Positions 20,363 through 29,400 of a stretch of DNA of 64,000 nt are shown piece after piece. The position numbers and the translations under genes were made by a program. Source of the stretch: Paenibacillus sp. OV219 (GTDB lineage Bacteria; Bacillota; Bacilli; Paenibacillales; Paenibacillaceae); contig NZ_FOCJ01000007.1 of assembly GCF_900110075.1 (NCBI RefSeq), positions 327,178 to 391,177 on the forward strand, given 5' to 3'. Position 1 is the stretch's first letter; each line of letters begins with the position of its first letter. Below the pieces are notes generated by a model. It was not told where the DNA came from, made no database searches, and saw only the letters and a program-made list of their open reading frames with translations.

Positions 20363-21931
20363 TTGGCAAACGCGAAAGCGCTACTAACCAATATTTGTTT
20401 GCTTATTGCGCTGGCTTATTTGTTCGACTTGGGGTATCGGTACCTCTTTCAATATGCATCCAATCGGGCAAAATATTGGCTGACGACAGCTATGTTTATA
20501 CTGGGCGGGTGGACGGCGATGGCTTTCGGCATTAAGACCGATGGCCTATATTTGCTTGATCTGCGATTCGTACCGCTTATTATCGCGGTGCTCGTGATTC
20601 AACAGCCGGTGACGATCGCGCTAATCGGATTCGGCATCGGAGTGGGGCGGCTGTTTCTCGCTGTCGATGAAGCCGCAATAGCCGCGTTTTTGAATATGAC
20701 TGTTGTAGGCTTAGTCAGTGCTTGGTTATGCGCGTATCTGCGCTGGAAGCCGTGGCGCTTCGAATATAAGAGCATCGTTACGGTGCTTGCTGTGAATTTA
20801 TTGTATGCCCTGAATACAACGCTGACACTGGAAACGCTCGACTTAATGCCACTCGGCACCTACTGGCGGGAGTTTGGCTACTATTCGCTGCCGATTCGCA
20901 TTGTGCTAAGCGGATTCTTGATCTATATCATTCGGGATTTCCAGAAGGAGCAGCAGCGCGTGGACGAGCTGCGGACGATGAACATGCTGCTTCGCAGGCA
21001 GACGCGGGAGCTGCGCGAGGCGAAGCGGGATGTTGAAGAGAAGGCGCGGGAGCTTACGCTTGCGAGCAAATACAAGTCAGAGTTTCTTGCGAACATGTCG
21101 CATGAATTGAAGACACCGCTGAACAGCATTATTTTGTTATCACAGCTGCTACAAGAGAGCGACGGCGAAGGGGTCAGCACGGAGGACGTGCGGTACGCAG
21201 AGCTTATCAACGGGGCTGGGAATGACTTGCTGCAGCTGATCAACGACATCTTAGACCTGTCGAAGGTGGAAGCAGGCAAAATGGACGTCTACTTCGAGCC
21301 GTTATCGACGCGTGAACTTGTCCAGACATTGCTGGAGCAATATACGCCGCTTGCAAGCAGGAAGAATCTCGACTTCGAGACGGAGATTGCCCCGAACGTG
21401 CCGGAAGTGATGCAGAGTGACGCGCTGCGGGTCAATCAGATATTGCGGAATCTGCTTGTGAATGCGTTCAAGTTCACAGAGCGGGGGGGCGTCAAGCTAG
21501 TCGTGAAACTGGAGGGCAGCGTGCCGCTTGACCCTGCTGCTCTGAGGAAGCGCCGGCTTCGCAGCTGGAATCCGGTCGCTTGGGGCCGGCCTGCGGTGCG
21601 GATCACCTCGCCGCAGCGTATATCTTTCTCCATTATGGATACGGGAATTGGTATTGAGCTTGAGAGGCAGAAGCTCATCTTCGAGGCGTTCCAGCAGGAG
21701 GACGGTTCGATCAATCGCAACTACGGTGGTACAGGGCTAGGGCTGTCTATCAGCTTGCAGCTCGCACGGCTGCTCGAAGGGACGCTGTCGCTCGTTAGTC
21801 AGAAAGGCGAGGGCAGCACGTTCACTCTCTATCTCCCGGTTTCTCCGCAAGTGACAAGCAGCGTTGCGCTCGGCGACAACGGCCAGCCGGAGCCTCCGGA
21901 TAAGGGGAATCGGCGCTTGTCCCGTGCCTGA
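20363..21931 (+). CDS. Membrane sensor histidine kinase
   Basis: 522 aa from a TTG preceded by GGGAGGG; an upstream GTG frame is open but lacks such a site. Five or six TM helices in residues 1-190 resemble the 5TM-LytS/YhcK receptor module. A coiled-coil linker (about 195-240) leads to HisKA with FLANMSHELKTPLN, then HATPase with NQILRNLLVNAFKFTE, DTGIGIELE and GTGLGLSISLQLARL. No receiver is attached. No response regulator follows, so it is an orphan kinase in this window. The HATPase N-box to G1 interval contains an Arg-rich insertion (RKRRLRSWNPVAWGR). Confidence 0.9.
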   Translation: MANAKALLTNICLLIALAYLFDLGYRYLFQYASNRAKYWLTTAMFILGGWTAMAFGIKTDGLYLLDLRFVPLIIAVLVIQQPVTIALIGFGIGVGRLFLAVDEAAIAAFLNMTVVGLVSAWLCAYLRWKPWRFEYKSIVTVLAVNLLYALNTTLTLETLDLMPLGTYWREFGYYSLPIRIVLSGFLIYIIRDFQKEQQRVDELRTMNMLLRRQTRELREAKRDVEEKARELTLASKYKSEFLANMSHELKTPLNSIILLSQLLQESDGEGVSTEDVRYAELINGAGNDLLQLINDILDLSKVEAGKMDVYFEPLSTRELVQTLLEQYTPLASRKNLDFETEIAPNVPEVMQSDALRVNQILRNLLVNAFKFTERGGVKLVVKLEGSVPLDPAALRKRRLRSWNPVAWGRPAVRITSPQRISFSIMDTGIGIELERQKLIFEAFQQEDGSINRNYGGTGLGLSISLQLARLLEGTLSLVSQKGEGSTFTLYLPVSPQVTSSVALGDNGQPEPPDKGNRRLSRA

Positions 21932-21963
21932 TGGGCAGGTGATGGTGCGAATTATTGAAGTGC

Positions 21964-21992
21964 AGGCGCTCTCCTTCGTGGGGGGCGCTTTT
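21964..21992 (+). terminator. Terminator after the sensor kinase
   Basis: AGGCGCTCTCC pairs with GGGGGGCGCTT, followed by a short T-rich stretch. Confidence 0.6.
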
Positions 21993-22135
21993 GCGTTCTA
22001 TATACTGCAATAAATACGTATTCTTTATTACATGTAGTTGAAAATTGTACGTGGAAGGGTTTACATTATATGTAATCCACCTTTAAACTTAATAGTATCT
22101 GAATCATGCTAATTAAGTGGAAAGGGGATGCGGAT

Positions 22136-22390
22136 TTGCGAAAGACGCAAAGGGTAAGCCAAGCTGTAGAACTAACGGTTATTGCCACCGTACTGACGTT
22201 CCTGACCGTATTTATTAGCATTCAGCTATACGGCGTTCATTATTTTGACCAGTCGATTAAGTCGATCAACCAGCTCAGCAAAGCGTTTACTCATTGGTAC
22301 TACCCCGAAGATACTGACCAGCATACGTTTTACGGTGGCCCTTTTAACGTCAAGGGAGAGAAACCGCCTGCGGGAAACAACGGCGATTGA
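22136..22390 (+). CDS. Small single-pass membrane protein
   Basis: 84 aa from the TTG preceded by GGAAAGGGG; an ATG 10 codons earlier overlaps that site and is less likely. One TM segment (LTVIATVLTFLTVFISIQLY) and a polar C-terminal tail ending in a Pro/Gly/Asn-rich stretch. Function not recognised. It is the last ordinary gene before the tRNA-Thr and the island. Confidence 0.6.
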   Translation: MRKTQRVSQAVELTVIATVLTFLTVFISIQLYGVHYFDQSIKSINQLSKAFTHWYYPEDTDQHTFYGGPFNVKGEKPPAGNNGD

Positions 22391-22466
22391 CCTTCGGTTC
22401 AGGTGATACGAGCGATTCTGCGGTATGTAGGGGCTTAATGCGTTAAGGTAATGAAGTTTCTATTGC

Positions 22467-22538
22467 GCTGGTGTAGCTCAGGGGTAGAGCAACGCACTCG
22501 TAATGCGTAGGTCGGGGGTTCGATTCCCTTCACCAGCA
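22467..22538 (+). tRNA. tRNA-Thr (anticodon CGT)
   Basis: 72 nt. Acceptor GCTGGTG/CACCAGC, D-arm GCTC/GAGC, anticodon stem ACGCA/TGCGT with loop CTCGTAA giving anticodon CGT, and T-arm with TTCGATT loop. The 3' CCA is not encoded: TCA follows the discriminator base. A second copy of its 3' half, with CCA encoded, lies at 26216-26267. The tRNA therefore looks like an integration site whose 3' end was replaced by the incoming DNA. Confidence 0.93.
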
Positions 22539-22554
22539 TCATACAAAGTCAGCA

Positions 22555-22872
22555 ATGGCGCGCTTTCGGATACTTGAGCTAGAAGCGAAGCTAAAGCTTG
22601 CTTTCGATCAATGTTTCACAAAAGATGTTGAAGCAAGTCGAATTTCTCCAATTGAAAAGGTATTGAAAATACGAGGGTATTCAAAAGCTACAAAAAATAG
22701 GAAGTTTGTTCTAGTCGAGTGGAAGAAAACGAAAGGGTACCTTGTATCGCCAACCGTTCGAACCAAAGGCTATGAGTTTCTGCCTGAACAGGATATTATG
22801 CTGCCGTTGAAATATGCAGAAAACGAGTTGGCAGAGGCGGTAATGAAAGCAATTAACAATTCGAAATGCTAA
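22555..22872 (+). CDS. CdiI-like immunity protein, possibly 5'-truncated
   Basis: 105 aa, beginning only 16 nt after the tRNA with no convincing ribosome binding site, as if its own start region was lost at the integration junction. The C-terminal half (FVLVEWKKTKGYLVSPTV, then MLPLKYAENELAEAVMKAI) resembles small immunity proteins of contact-dependent inhibition systems; this is a weak, motif-level match. AT-rich compared with flanking chromosomal genes. First member of the small-gene array in the island. Confidence 0.5.
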   Translation: MARFRILELEAKLKLAFDQCFTKDVEASRISPIEKVLKIRGYSKATKNRKFVLVEWKKTKGYLVSPTVRTKGYEFLPEQDIMLPLKYAENELAEAVMKAINNSKC

Positions 22873-22906
22873 TAAGTTGTTTCTCAGAGTCATTTCTCAG
22901 AGTCAT

Positions 22907-22988
22907 TCAGCTAACGGAGAACTATAGTTCAACCGATCTTGGAGCAGTATGCCAGTGGCAGCTGTTCTTTTTTCGTTTACGCTAACGG
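22907..22988 (+). repeat. Island spacer element 1
   Basis: Begins CAGCTAACGGAG, continues with ATAGTTCAAC, contains the short hairpin GCCAGTGGC, and ends with a second, direct CGCTAACGG. It follows the CdiI-like gene. Immediately before it, TTCTCAGAGTCAT occurs twice in tandem. Confidence 0.7.
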
Positions 22989-23020
22989 AGGATAGTTCTA
23001 TCGTTTCGCGAATTACTTTC

Positions 23021-23320
23021 ATGCATAGAAATTTAAGAAATTCGGCTTTTCGGCGTAGAGGAGGAATTGTTGTTAATTCTCAAAGAGATGAAGTACATAA
23101 AATACATAAAATAATTGCAGAATGGGATCCGTATAATTCAAAGATCTACGGTATCGAAAGTTATGAAATACTAAAGTACATTCGCTCTAGCGGGTCAAGG
23201 GATCCTGAGCAAATAGCTGGTTTTATTGAAGCTATGCTTGGACATTTGGATCCTTCGCGTAAACTAAATAAAAGTGAATGTTTATTAATTGCTAAAAAAA
23301 TTATTGTGATATTGGAGTGA
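23021..23320 (+). CDS. DUF1871-like protein, start uncertain
   Basis: The C-terminal 75 residues (KIHKIIAEWDPYNSKIYGIESY onward in two parts: IIAEWDP and GFIEAMLGHL) fit the small DUF1871 family. The frame is open from an ATG inside the preceding spacer, but that is not a likely start; the ATG at 23021 has no good ribosome site. GAGGAGG at about 23055 precedes ATT/GTT codons, so the natural start may have been lost or may be atypical. A degenerate second copy of its 3' end lies at 23924-23992. Confidence 0.5.
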   Translation: MHRNLRNSAFRRRGGIVVNSQRDEVHKIHKIIAEWDPYNSKIYGIESYEILKYIRSSGSRDPEQIAGFIEAMLGHLDPSRKLNKSECLLIAKKIIVILE

Positions 23321-23331
23321 ATTTAAGTCAT

Positions 23332-23412
23332 TCCGCTAACGGGTACATTGATAGTTGAACGAATCATGAGCAGTTTGCCAGTGGCGAATGCTCCATTTTC
23401 ATTGCGCTAACA
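23332..23412 (+). repeat. Island spacer element 2
   Basis: Starts CGCTAACGGGTAC, continues with ATAGTTGAAC and GCAGTTTGCCAGTGGC, and ends with TTGCGCTAAC. Strongly similar to element 1, with the two GCTAAC cores again in direct orientation about 75 bp apart. It separates the DUF1871-like gene from the Imm26-like gene. Confidence 0.72.
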
Positions 23413-23431
23413 TTCTATAAGGAGGAAAACA

Positions 23432-23899
23432 ATGCCTAGAAGAATTAAGTATAATATTGGCGATCTCATTTTGATACCAATTGCTGGACGGGAAGATAAG
23501 TTGGTTGGAAGGATTTTGGCTAAGGATGAAGCAACAGTGCTTATTGAAGTGTTTACTATGGAGCCGATAATGGCAGTGTCCGAGTTTGATTATGAAAAGG
23601 TAAAGTTGAAAAAAAGATTAGTAACGGAATGGTGTTATGACAGTGCTATAAAGCGTGGGGAATGGGGAATTATTTCCAATGAACTTGAGCCGTTAACAAA
23701 CTACGGGGGTATTAATTATTGGACACTAGACGCAAATGGTAAATTTTATCTTGTAAAAGGAACTGATAAGGTGGATGGGGAATATACAGGAATTGAGATA
23801 TCGAGAGAAGAGGTATCCAATTGCAATCCATATGGAATCGGCAGCGTAACAAGTTTGCCAATTTACATTTCAAAGTTGCTAGAAAAAAGAAAGAAATGA
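23432..23899 (+). CDS. Imm26-like immunity protein
   Basis: 155 aa. Begins after a strong ATAAGGAGG site. The start (YNIGDLILIPI...LVGRILAKDE) matches the opening of Imm26-type immunity proteins, which protect cells from toxins of polymorphic systems. No signal peptide or TM. AT-rich. Flanked on both sides by spacer elements. No cognate toxin is present in the window, so it would be an orphan immunity gene. Family assignment is from motif pattern only. Confidence 0.55.
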   Translation: MPRRIKYNIGDLILIPIAGREDKLVGRILAKDEATVLIEVFTMEPIMAVSEFDYEKVKLKKRLVTEWCYDSAIKRGEWGIISNELEPLTNYGGINYWTLDANGKFYLVKGTDKVDGEYTGIEISREEVSNCNPYGIGSVTSLPIYISKLLEKRKK

Positions 23900-23923
23900 G
23901 ATAGAAGGTTCTATACGAGTTAT

Positions 23924-23992
23924 AAAGTGAATGTTTATTTATTGTCAAAATAAATTATTGAGATAATGGAGTGAATATAAGTCATTCCACTA
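23924..23992 (+). pseudogene. Remnant of a second DUF1871-like gene 3' end
   Basis: About 70 nt that align at roughly 85% by eye with 23271-23340, the last codons of the DUF1871-like gene plus the start of its spacer. Both begin AAAGTGAATGTTTATT and run through GGAGTGAAT and TAAGTCATTCC. Upstream of it nothing of the gene remains. It marks a lost or replaced cassette. Confidence 0.75.
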
Positions 23993-24068
23993 ATGGGCAC
24001 GGCACGATAGTTCAACAAACACACGAAGGCAGCCTGCCAAAGATGAACGGCTGCCGTTTCTGTCTTTA
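23988..24068 (+). repeat. Island spacer element 3
   Basis: CACTAATGGGCAC is a variant core, followed by ACGATAGTTCAAC and the hairpin GGCAGCC...GGCTGCC. It follows the DUF1871-like remnant and precedes the DUF4259 gene. Confidence 0.65.
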
Positions 24069-24157
24069 GTGTGCAGGTCGTCGTGGATAACCACATGAAT
24101 GTCTTGGTATACTCTAATTGGTTAATCATATAACTACAAGTTAGGAGAGATCGGTAA

Positions 24158-24520
24158 ATGGGAGCATGGGGGACTGGTATTTTCGATGATGATACAACAT
24201 GTGATGTACGTGATGAGTATAGTGCTTTATTAGAGGAGGGCTTGTCAGCTGAAGATGCTAGTAAAAGTCTACTCGATAATTATCATGATGAGTTCGAAGA
24301 TGAGGAAGATGTAGAAGTCATGTCACTAGTATACATAGGACTAGCTGGTGCTCAATTGGAGAAGAATCATCTTCTAAATGAAATAAGAGTGAAAACAATT
24401 GAATTGATCGAAAAAGGCGCAGACCTTAGTCTGTGGGAGGACTCAGAAGAGGAAGACCTTAAAGAAAGAAAACTTGTCTTATCTGAGTTCAAACAAAAAT
24501 TACTTAATTCCAAATACTGA
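24158..24520 (+). CDS. DUF4259 family protein
   Basis: 120 aa, starting after TTAGGAGAG. The opening MGAWGTGIFDDDTTCDV is the hallmark of DUF4259, followed by an acidic helical body (FEDEEDVEVMSLVYIGLAGAQ) and a Lys-rich end. Cytosolic. The family is common in Bacillales and often lies among immunity genes, but no activity is established. AT-rich, flanked by spacer elements 3 and 4. Confidence 0.75.
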   Translation: MGAWGTGIFDDDTTCDVRDEYSALLEEGLSAEDASKSLLDNYHDEFEDEEDVEVMSLVYIGLAGAQLEKNHLLNEIRVKTIELIEKGADLSLWEDSEEEDLKERKLVLSEFKQKLLNSKY

Positions 24521-24531
24521 AGTGTTAAAAT

Positions 24532-24600
24532 AACGGGAACGATAGCACATCAATGAATAGGCTGCCGATCGGCGGCCTGTTGCGCTAACGGGCAGGATAC
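24532..24600 (+). repeat. Island spacer element 4
   Basis: AATAACGGGAACGATAG at the left, the palindromic GCTGCCGATCGGCGGC inside, and TTGCGCTAACGGGCA at the right. ATACTTCAGT occurs twice in the following 30 nt. Confidence 0.65.
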
Positions 24601-24653
24601 TTCAGTCAATCCTCGAATACTTCAGTAAAGGTAAAAGTATGGAGGTAAATGGA

Positions 24654-24929
24654 ATGTGCAATAGATGCGATGGTTTTTCAGAGAGAATAAATATCGCTCA
24701 TCCATATGAATACTTTAATATTGTTGAACAAGTGAAGGAAGTCCTTAAACAAGGAACACTGGAGATTATCAAAGGTAACTGTGACTTTTTTTCTCTTCAA
24801 AAAGGACAGCCTTTTCCAGATGATGTTTTATATCACTTGTTTAAATGTACTTCATGTAACAGAAAGTTTGAGTTAAGTGTTGAGACCTATCATGGCTCAG
24901 GTGGAGCCTGGGATGTATCGAAATTGTGA
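24654..24929 (+). CDS. Small Cys-containing protein, unknown
   Basis: 91 aa from the second ATG, which has GGAGG 8 nt upstream (an ATG five codons earlier overlaps this site). Two CxxC pairs, CNRC at the start and CTSC near residue 70, suggest a zinc site. HPYEYFNIVEQVKEVL and KFELSVETYHGSGG are distinctive, but I cannot name the family with confidence. Member of the island small-gene array; an immunity role is only a guess from context. Confidence 0.55.
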   Translation: MCNRCDGFSERINIAHPYEYFNIVEQVKEVLKQGTLEIIKGNCDFFSLQKGQPFPDDVLYHLFKCTSCNRKFELSVETYHGSGGAWDVSKL

Positions 24930-24950
24930 TTCCATATTCAGGTAAACGAT

Positions 24951-25030
24951 TAAGCTAACGGGCACATTAGTTCAACAAAAACCGAAGGCATCCGATAATA
25001 ATAATCGGATGCCTTTATTCAGCTAAGAGT
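24951..25030 (+). repeat. Island spacer element 5 with terminator hairpin
   Basis: AGCTAACGGGCACATTAGTTCAAC matches the family core in two overlapping parts (AGCTAACGGGCAC and TTAGTTCAAC). AAGGCATCCGAT at 24985 pairs with ATCGGATGCCTT ending at 25015, followed by a T-run, and CAGCTAAGAG closes the element. Confidence 0.7.
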
Positions 25031-25052
25031 CATTCTAATGTTTATTTGTATC

Positions 25053-25090
25053 AAAAAAGCCGTTGATGACCAATCCAAACGGCTTTTTAT
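25053..25090 (-). terminator. Terminator of the stalk-domain gene
   Basis: AAAAAGCCGTT pairs with AACGGCTTTTT, with runs on both sides. It lies just beyond the 3' end of the minus-strand gene at 25106. Confidence 0.8.
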
Positions 25091-25105
25091 TCGTTGTATT
25101 GTCTA

Positions 25106-25852
25106 TTACGGCTTCATCCAAACTCCACCGCTACCATCGTACTCTCTGTCGAATGTAATGAGTGGATTTTGGTCGTCCTTCTTAACTATAAATGCTACAT
25201 AACCACTGTCGGATGCGCCAACGTAAAGGTTTGAGTTCAATTCGTCAGGAGTTACAACACTGTGGCGGTCGTAGTCTTTTCCTTGGGATGAAACAAGTGT
25301 AAAGTCAAAATAGCTAATACGTACAGAAGTATCTGTATCCTGGTTAGAAACAACTTTCGCACCAATTTTGGCAAGCATGTATTCGTAGCCTTCAGGTGCA
25401 GGGTCGTTAAATTGATTCTCTTGTAGAATGAGTCTCCATGCTTCATCGCCTCGAATCACTTCTTCGAGTGTTAGAGCAATCGTGTATTTGCCGGAGTATT
25501 TGTCTACTTTATAATTCACTTCACTACCAAGAGGTGCCGGCTTACTCCGACTTAATCCAATTGTGCTAGTAGGCTGAGTAGGTGTTTTGTTGGAACCTGT
25601 AGAAGTCCCAGAGGATGCTTTGCTTGTTACATTTACTGTTTTGCTAGATGCATCGTATTGCACACTAGCACCTAGGAGCGTTCCGATGTCCTTGAGTGGG
25701 AGGTAGGTGACTCCATTGATTACTTTTGCATCTGTGTTTGCTACAGCACCATTTACTTTAATAGTGAACTTGGTAGCGGCGTAGGCCCCGAGTGCGGTGG
25801 AAGCTGCGATTACGGTTGTGAGTGCGGTTGCGATTAGGATTTTCTTTTTCAT
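25106..25852 (-). CDS. Secreted copper amine oxidase N-domain (stalk) protein with DUF4352-like domain
   Basis: 248 aa. Signal peptide at 1-25 (KKKILIATALTTVIAAST...AYA). A stalk domain at about 28-75 shows VNGAVANTDAKVINGVTYLPLKDIGTLLGA split here into VNGAVANTDAKV and TYLPLKDIGTLLGA. A Ser/Thr/Pro linker follows, then a beta-rich DUF4352-like part (EVNYKVDKYSGKYTIAL, APEGYEYMLAKIGAKV). Extracellular or wall-associated. It lies inside the tRNA-flanked island on the opposite strand to the small genes. Function unknown. Confidence 0.8.
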   Translation of the reverse strand: MKKKILIATALTTVIAASTALGAYAATKFTIKVNGAVANTDAKVINGVTYLPLKDIGTLLGASVQYDASSKTVNVTSKASSGTSTGSNKTPTQPTSTIGLSRSKPAPLGSEVNYKVDKYSGKYTIALTLEEVIRGDEAWRLILQENQFNDPAPEGYEYMLAKIGAKVVSNQDTDTSVRISYFDFTLVSSQGKDYDRHSVVTPDELNSNLYVGASDSGYVAFIVKKDDQNPLITFDREYDGSGGVWMKP

Positions 25853-26028
25853 AGTGATATCCTCCTACGGTCATATGCAATTCTAGTAATATTTTATCAC
25901 AAAATGTAGGAAAAGGAAGAAATAAAAGGGTGGCTCGTGGCTTCCAATCTATGGCTATTTTCTTAATCTCTTCTAATAATTCCGCACTCATGCTTGCTGC
26001 AGTTTAATCACTTTTAAATGACGGAAAT

Positions 26029-26080
26029 TCAACTAACGGGCACGTTAGCTCATTAAGCAAAAAGTCAGTTAGTCATAGTA
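26029..26080 (+). repeat. Island spacer element 6
   Basis: CAACTAACGGGCACGTTAGC, a near copy of the core, at the upstream end of the stalk-domain gene. No gene follows before the tRNA remnant; 26081-26215 shows nothing I recognise. Confidence 0.6.
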
Positions 26081-26215
26081 TATGATCAGCTGCTCGAAGG
26101 GTTTTCATCTACCCGTTCATCTACCGCCATAAAAATTCCTCCCGAACCTTAACGGTCTTTATAGGCTAAGATACAGCTTGTAGAACCATACGGAACCTAC
26201 GTAAACTCGGTTGAA

Positions 26216-26267
26216 ACGCACTCGTAATGCGTGTAGGCCGGGGGTTCAATTCCCTTCACCAGCACCA
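26216..26267 (+). pseudogene. tRNA-Thr 3' half remnant, candidate attR
   Basis: Matches the anticodon arm, T-arm and acceptor 3' strand of the tRNA-Thr at 22467-22538: ACGCACTCGTAATGCGT, CGGGGGTTC and ATTCCCTTCACCAGC are shared, with a 2-nt insertion and two substitutions. It carries the encoded CCA that the intact copy lacks and is followed by a terminator. The 5' half is absent. I infer it is the original tRNA end displaced by island integration. Confidence 0.85.
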
Positions 26268-26282
26268 TCTAAATATAATAAT

Positions 26283-26319
26283 AGCGCGGTTTCCGAGAGG
26301 CTGGGAATCGCGCTTTTTA
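26283..26319 (+). terminator. Terminator after the tRNA remnant
   Basis: GCGCGGTTTCC pairs with GGGAATCGCGC, then a T-run. Very similar to the terminator after the protease gene at 31801. Confidence 0.82.
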
Positions 26320-26470
26320 TTGTTATTTGGCGAATGAAGAATAGCATTTCCTTATAATTGGTATTTATAGAAGTTACTATTTTTTCTATCAAATTATCCA
26401 ACCCATTTCCTATTCCTTCATGTATGATAGGGTCTAGTAGAATATTCCTATTTTTGAAAGGAAGGAAAGT

Positions 26471-29400
26471 ATGAAACGTTTTTTTGCGAGAATTGTAACA
26501 CCAATGCTAGTTTTATCGTTATCATTCCCTGCGTTTACATTTGCCGCTGCGGATAACACCGATAGTAAGCCGAAGGAATCAGGAGACTCTTTTTCAATTA
26601 GTACTCCCGACTCCCGATTAATTCAAGACAGCTTTTCCGGAACTGTTCCGGGAGATACGGATGTTCTACACTTCCTTACATTGAATAAAGAGAAGCTATC
26701 CTTATCTAGCAAAGCCGTTAGCAGTAAACAATCTTTCATTATGAGTAAGAAGAACAAAGATGAGGTTGGCAAAACGCACTACGTCTATCAACAATCGCTA
26801 AGCGGCGTTCCGGTCTACGGAAGCTATGCTCAAGTCAATGTGGATAGCGCCAGAAAAGTATATGCTGTGCAAAATAGTGTGGATACAGAGCTCGATCTAT
26901 CCACTGTAAATACGAAACCTAAGCTAGCAGGTGAGGCAGCATTACAAGCATTCAAGAAAGATTTAGAGATAGACTACAAGCAATCGATTGAGCTAGAGAC
27001 CAAGCTTGAAACGAAAGGGGGTAGCATTCAGTATCCTAAGCCGACTGCCAAGCTGATTATTTATCCTTATCAAGACAAGATTTATTTGGCTTATGAAGTG
27101 AATATGAGCTTTATCCACCCTGCTCACGCGAACTGGGTAGGTTATGTGGATGCTAATACTGGGGCGGTTATTGATAAGTATAATAAGCTTCAAGAGACAA
27201 ACTCACCGATGACGGGTACAGGTTACGGCTATAACGGAGCTTCCAAGTCGTTGAATATTATTAAATATACATATGGAAGCTATACAGATTATGAGTTAGT
27301 CAACCTCACGCATCCTGGTATGATTTTCACAGGAAGTTGGTACGAGTTGGATGGAAATGGCGTGCCTGCAACGTGGAGTAAGACAACTACATTCAGAGAT
27401 AATACTTTGTTTCCTCCGCACTATTACAGTGCAGCGGTCGATGCGCATTATAACACAAACCTAGTCTATAACTATTACAAGAATACATTAGGTAGAGATA
27501 GTATTGACGGCAATGGGATGGATATTTTTTCGTTAGTTAACGTACCCGATAATGGCTATCTGATGGATAATGCCTTCTGGGACGGAAGTGCGATGTATTA
27601 CGGCGATGGGTCTGGTGTTTCCAATGGAGGTATGAATTGTACGTCCTGTGCCCTTGATATCGTTGCTCACGAGATTACGCACGGCGTTACCCAATACACG
27701 AGCGGCCTTGAATATCGGAATCAGTCTGGCGCATTAAACGAATCCTTCTCTGACATTATGGGAGTCGTTATCGATTCCAATGACTGGGATATGGGTGAGG
27801 ATTCCGGAATGATCGGCCGAAGCCTACAATATCCAGCCCGGTATGGCCAACCGGGAAAAATGTCAGACAGCACCTATTGGCCGGAATCCAATGAGGAAGA
27901 TAATGGCGGCGTACATACGAACAGCGGCATTCCGAATCACGCAGCTTATTTAATGGTTAGTAAAATCGATGGTGCAGGCCTTTCTTTAAATGGCAGAACT
28001 ACTTTGGGTAAACTCACCTACGCTGCAATGCAGTACTTATTTCCTACAGCTGATTTCATGGATGCAAGATTCGCTTACTTGATGGCAGTAGACTCTCTGC
28101 CTGGGCTTACCTCGCAGCAAGTCAAGAAGCTGAAGTCTATCGTAATTGATGCATGGGCTGAGGTAGGCATCTCTTATTCCGTTTACGATTTCTCGGGTAT
28201 CTTTTATGACACTACTATGTCTGCGACCTTTAACTGGTCGATTGGCTCAGGGGCTACGAGCGTAGCGGTTCAACAATCCACTGATGGAGGATACAATTGG
28301 ACAAGCGCTGCAACCAGTACTTTGACTACTGCTGCAACAACGGCGACAGTTAGTCATTTACTTCCTGGAAAGCACTATTTATTCCGCTTAGTCGTGGTTG
28401 GTGGCAATAGTGCCGGTAATTCTAATTTGCTCTCCCTTGATACGCCAAATGCTAAATTAAATTCATTCACGAACACAGCCAAGAATGCAACAACGGCAAG
28501 CTTTGCATGGACGGAAGCGTCTGATGCAAGCGCAGTGGAAATTCAGAAATCCACCGATGGAGGCACCAATTGGACGAAGGCTTCGACACTCGATGCAATC
28601 GTTCCAAATGCAACAGGTGCAACGGTTACTAATTTGACTCCGAATACAGCTTATAAATTCCGTCTTCTAGTTACTGGAGGCGGTTATGGGGGCGATTCTA
28701 ACGTCGTAGATGTCAAAACGGATGTTATCCCCATTACAGATTTAAAAGTTTCAAGCAAAACAGGCTCCAGCTTAACTTTCAGTTGGACAGCGGCAACAGG
28801 TGCGACAAGTGTCATTTTGCAGCAATCTACGAATGGCACAACATGGACAACGGCTACTACAAGCGCGCTGAATGCAACATCAACGAGTGCTACAGTTACT
28901 GGCCTTCTAGCTGGCACAGCACTTAAATTCCGGCTGTCCGTAACGAACGGCTACAGTGCCGGGTATTCCAACGTCCTGGACGAGACGACGCTTACTGTAC
29001 CCGTAGCGAGCTTTGCGCTAAAAGCTGCTGCTACGACGACAAGCGCGTCGTTCACATGGGCTGCAGCTGTTCGTGCAACAAGCATCGTTATTGAGCAATC
29101 TGCCGATGACGGCGAGAATTGGAAGACAGCAACAGCGAGTAAAATCGCGACTTCCGCTACAACCGCGACAGTTACGGGTTTAACACCGAATACGAGCTAC
29201 CAGTTCCGGTTGAAAGTAGTAGGCGGCGGTAATGCCGGTACATCTACTGCGGTAGGAGCAAAGACTGTTCCAGTGACGATTACAACTTTTGCAAATACGG
29301 CCAAAGCAGCAACTACCGCTTCGTTTAAATGGACGCCAAGCGCAGGCTCTATCGCCACAACGATTAATGTAGAGCAGTCCACCGACCTCTCTACATGGGT

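Noticed and set aside
22907..26080. Classical integron attC sites
   Set aside because: The GCTAAC cores are direct rather than inverted and no IntI-type integrase is present.
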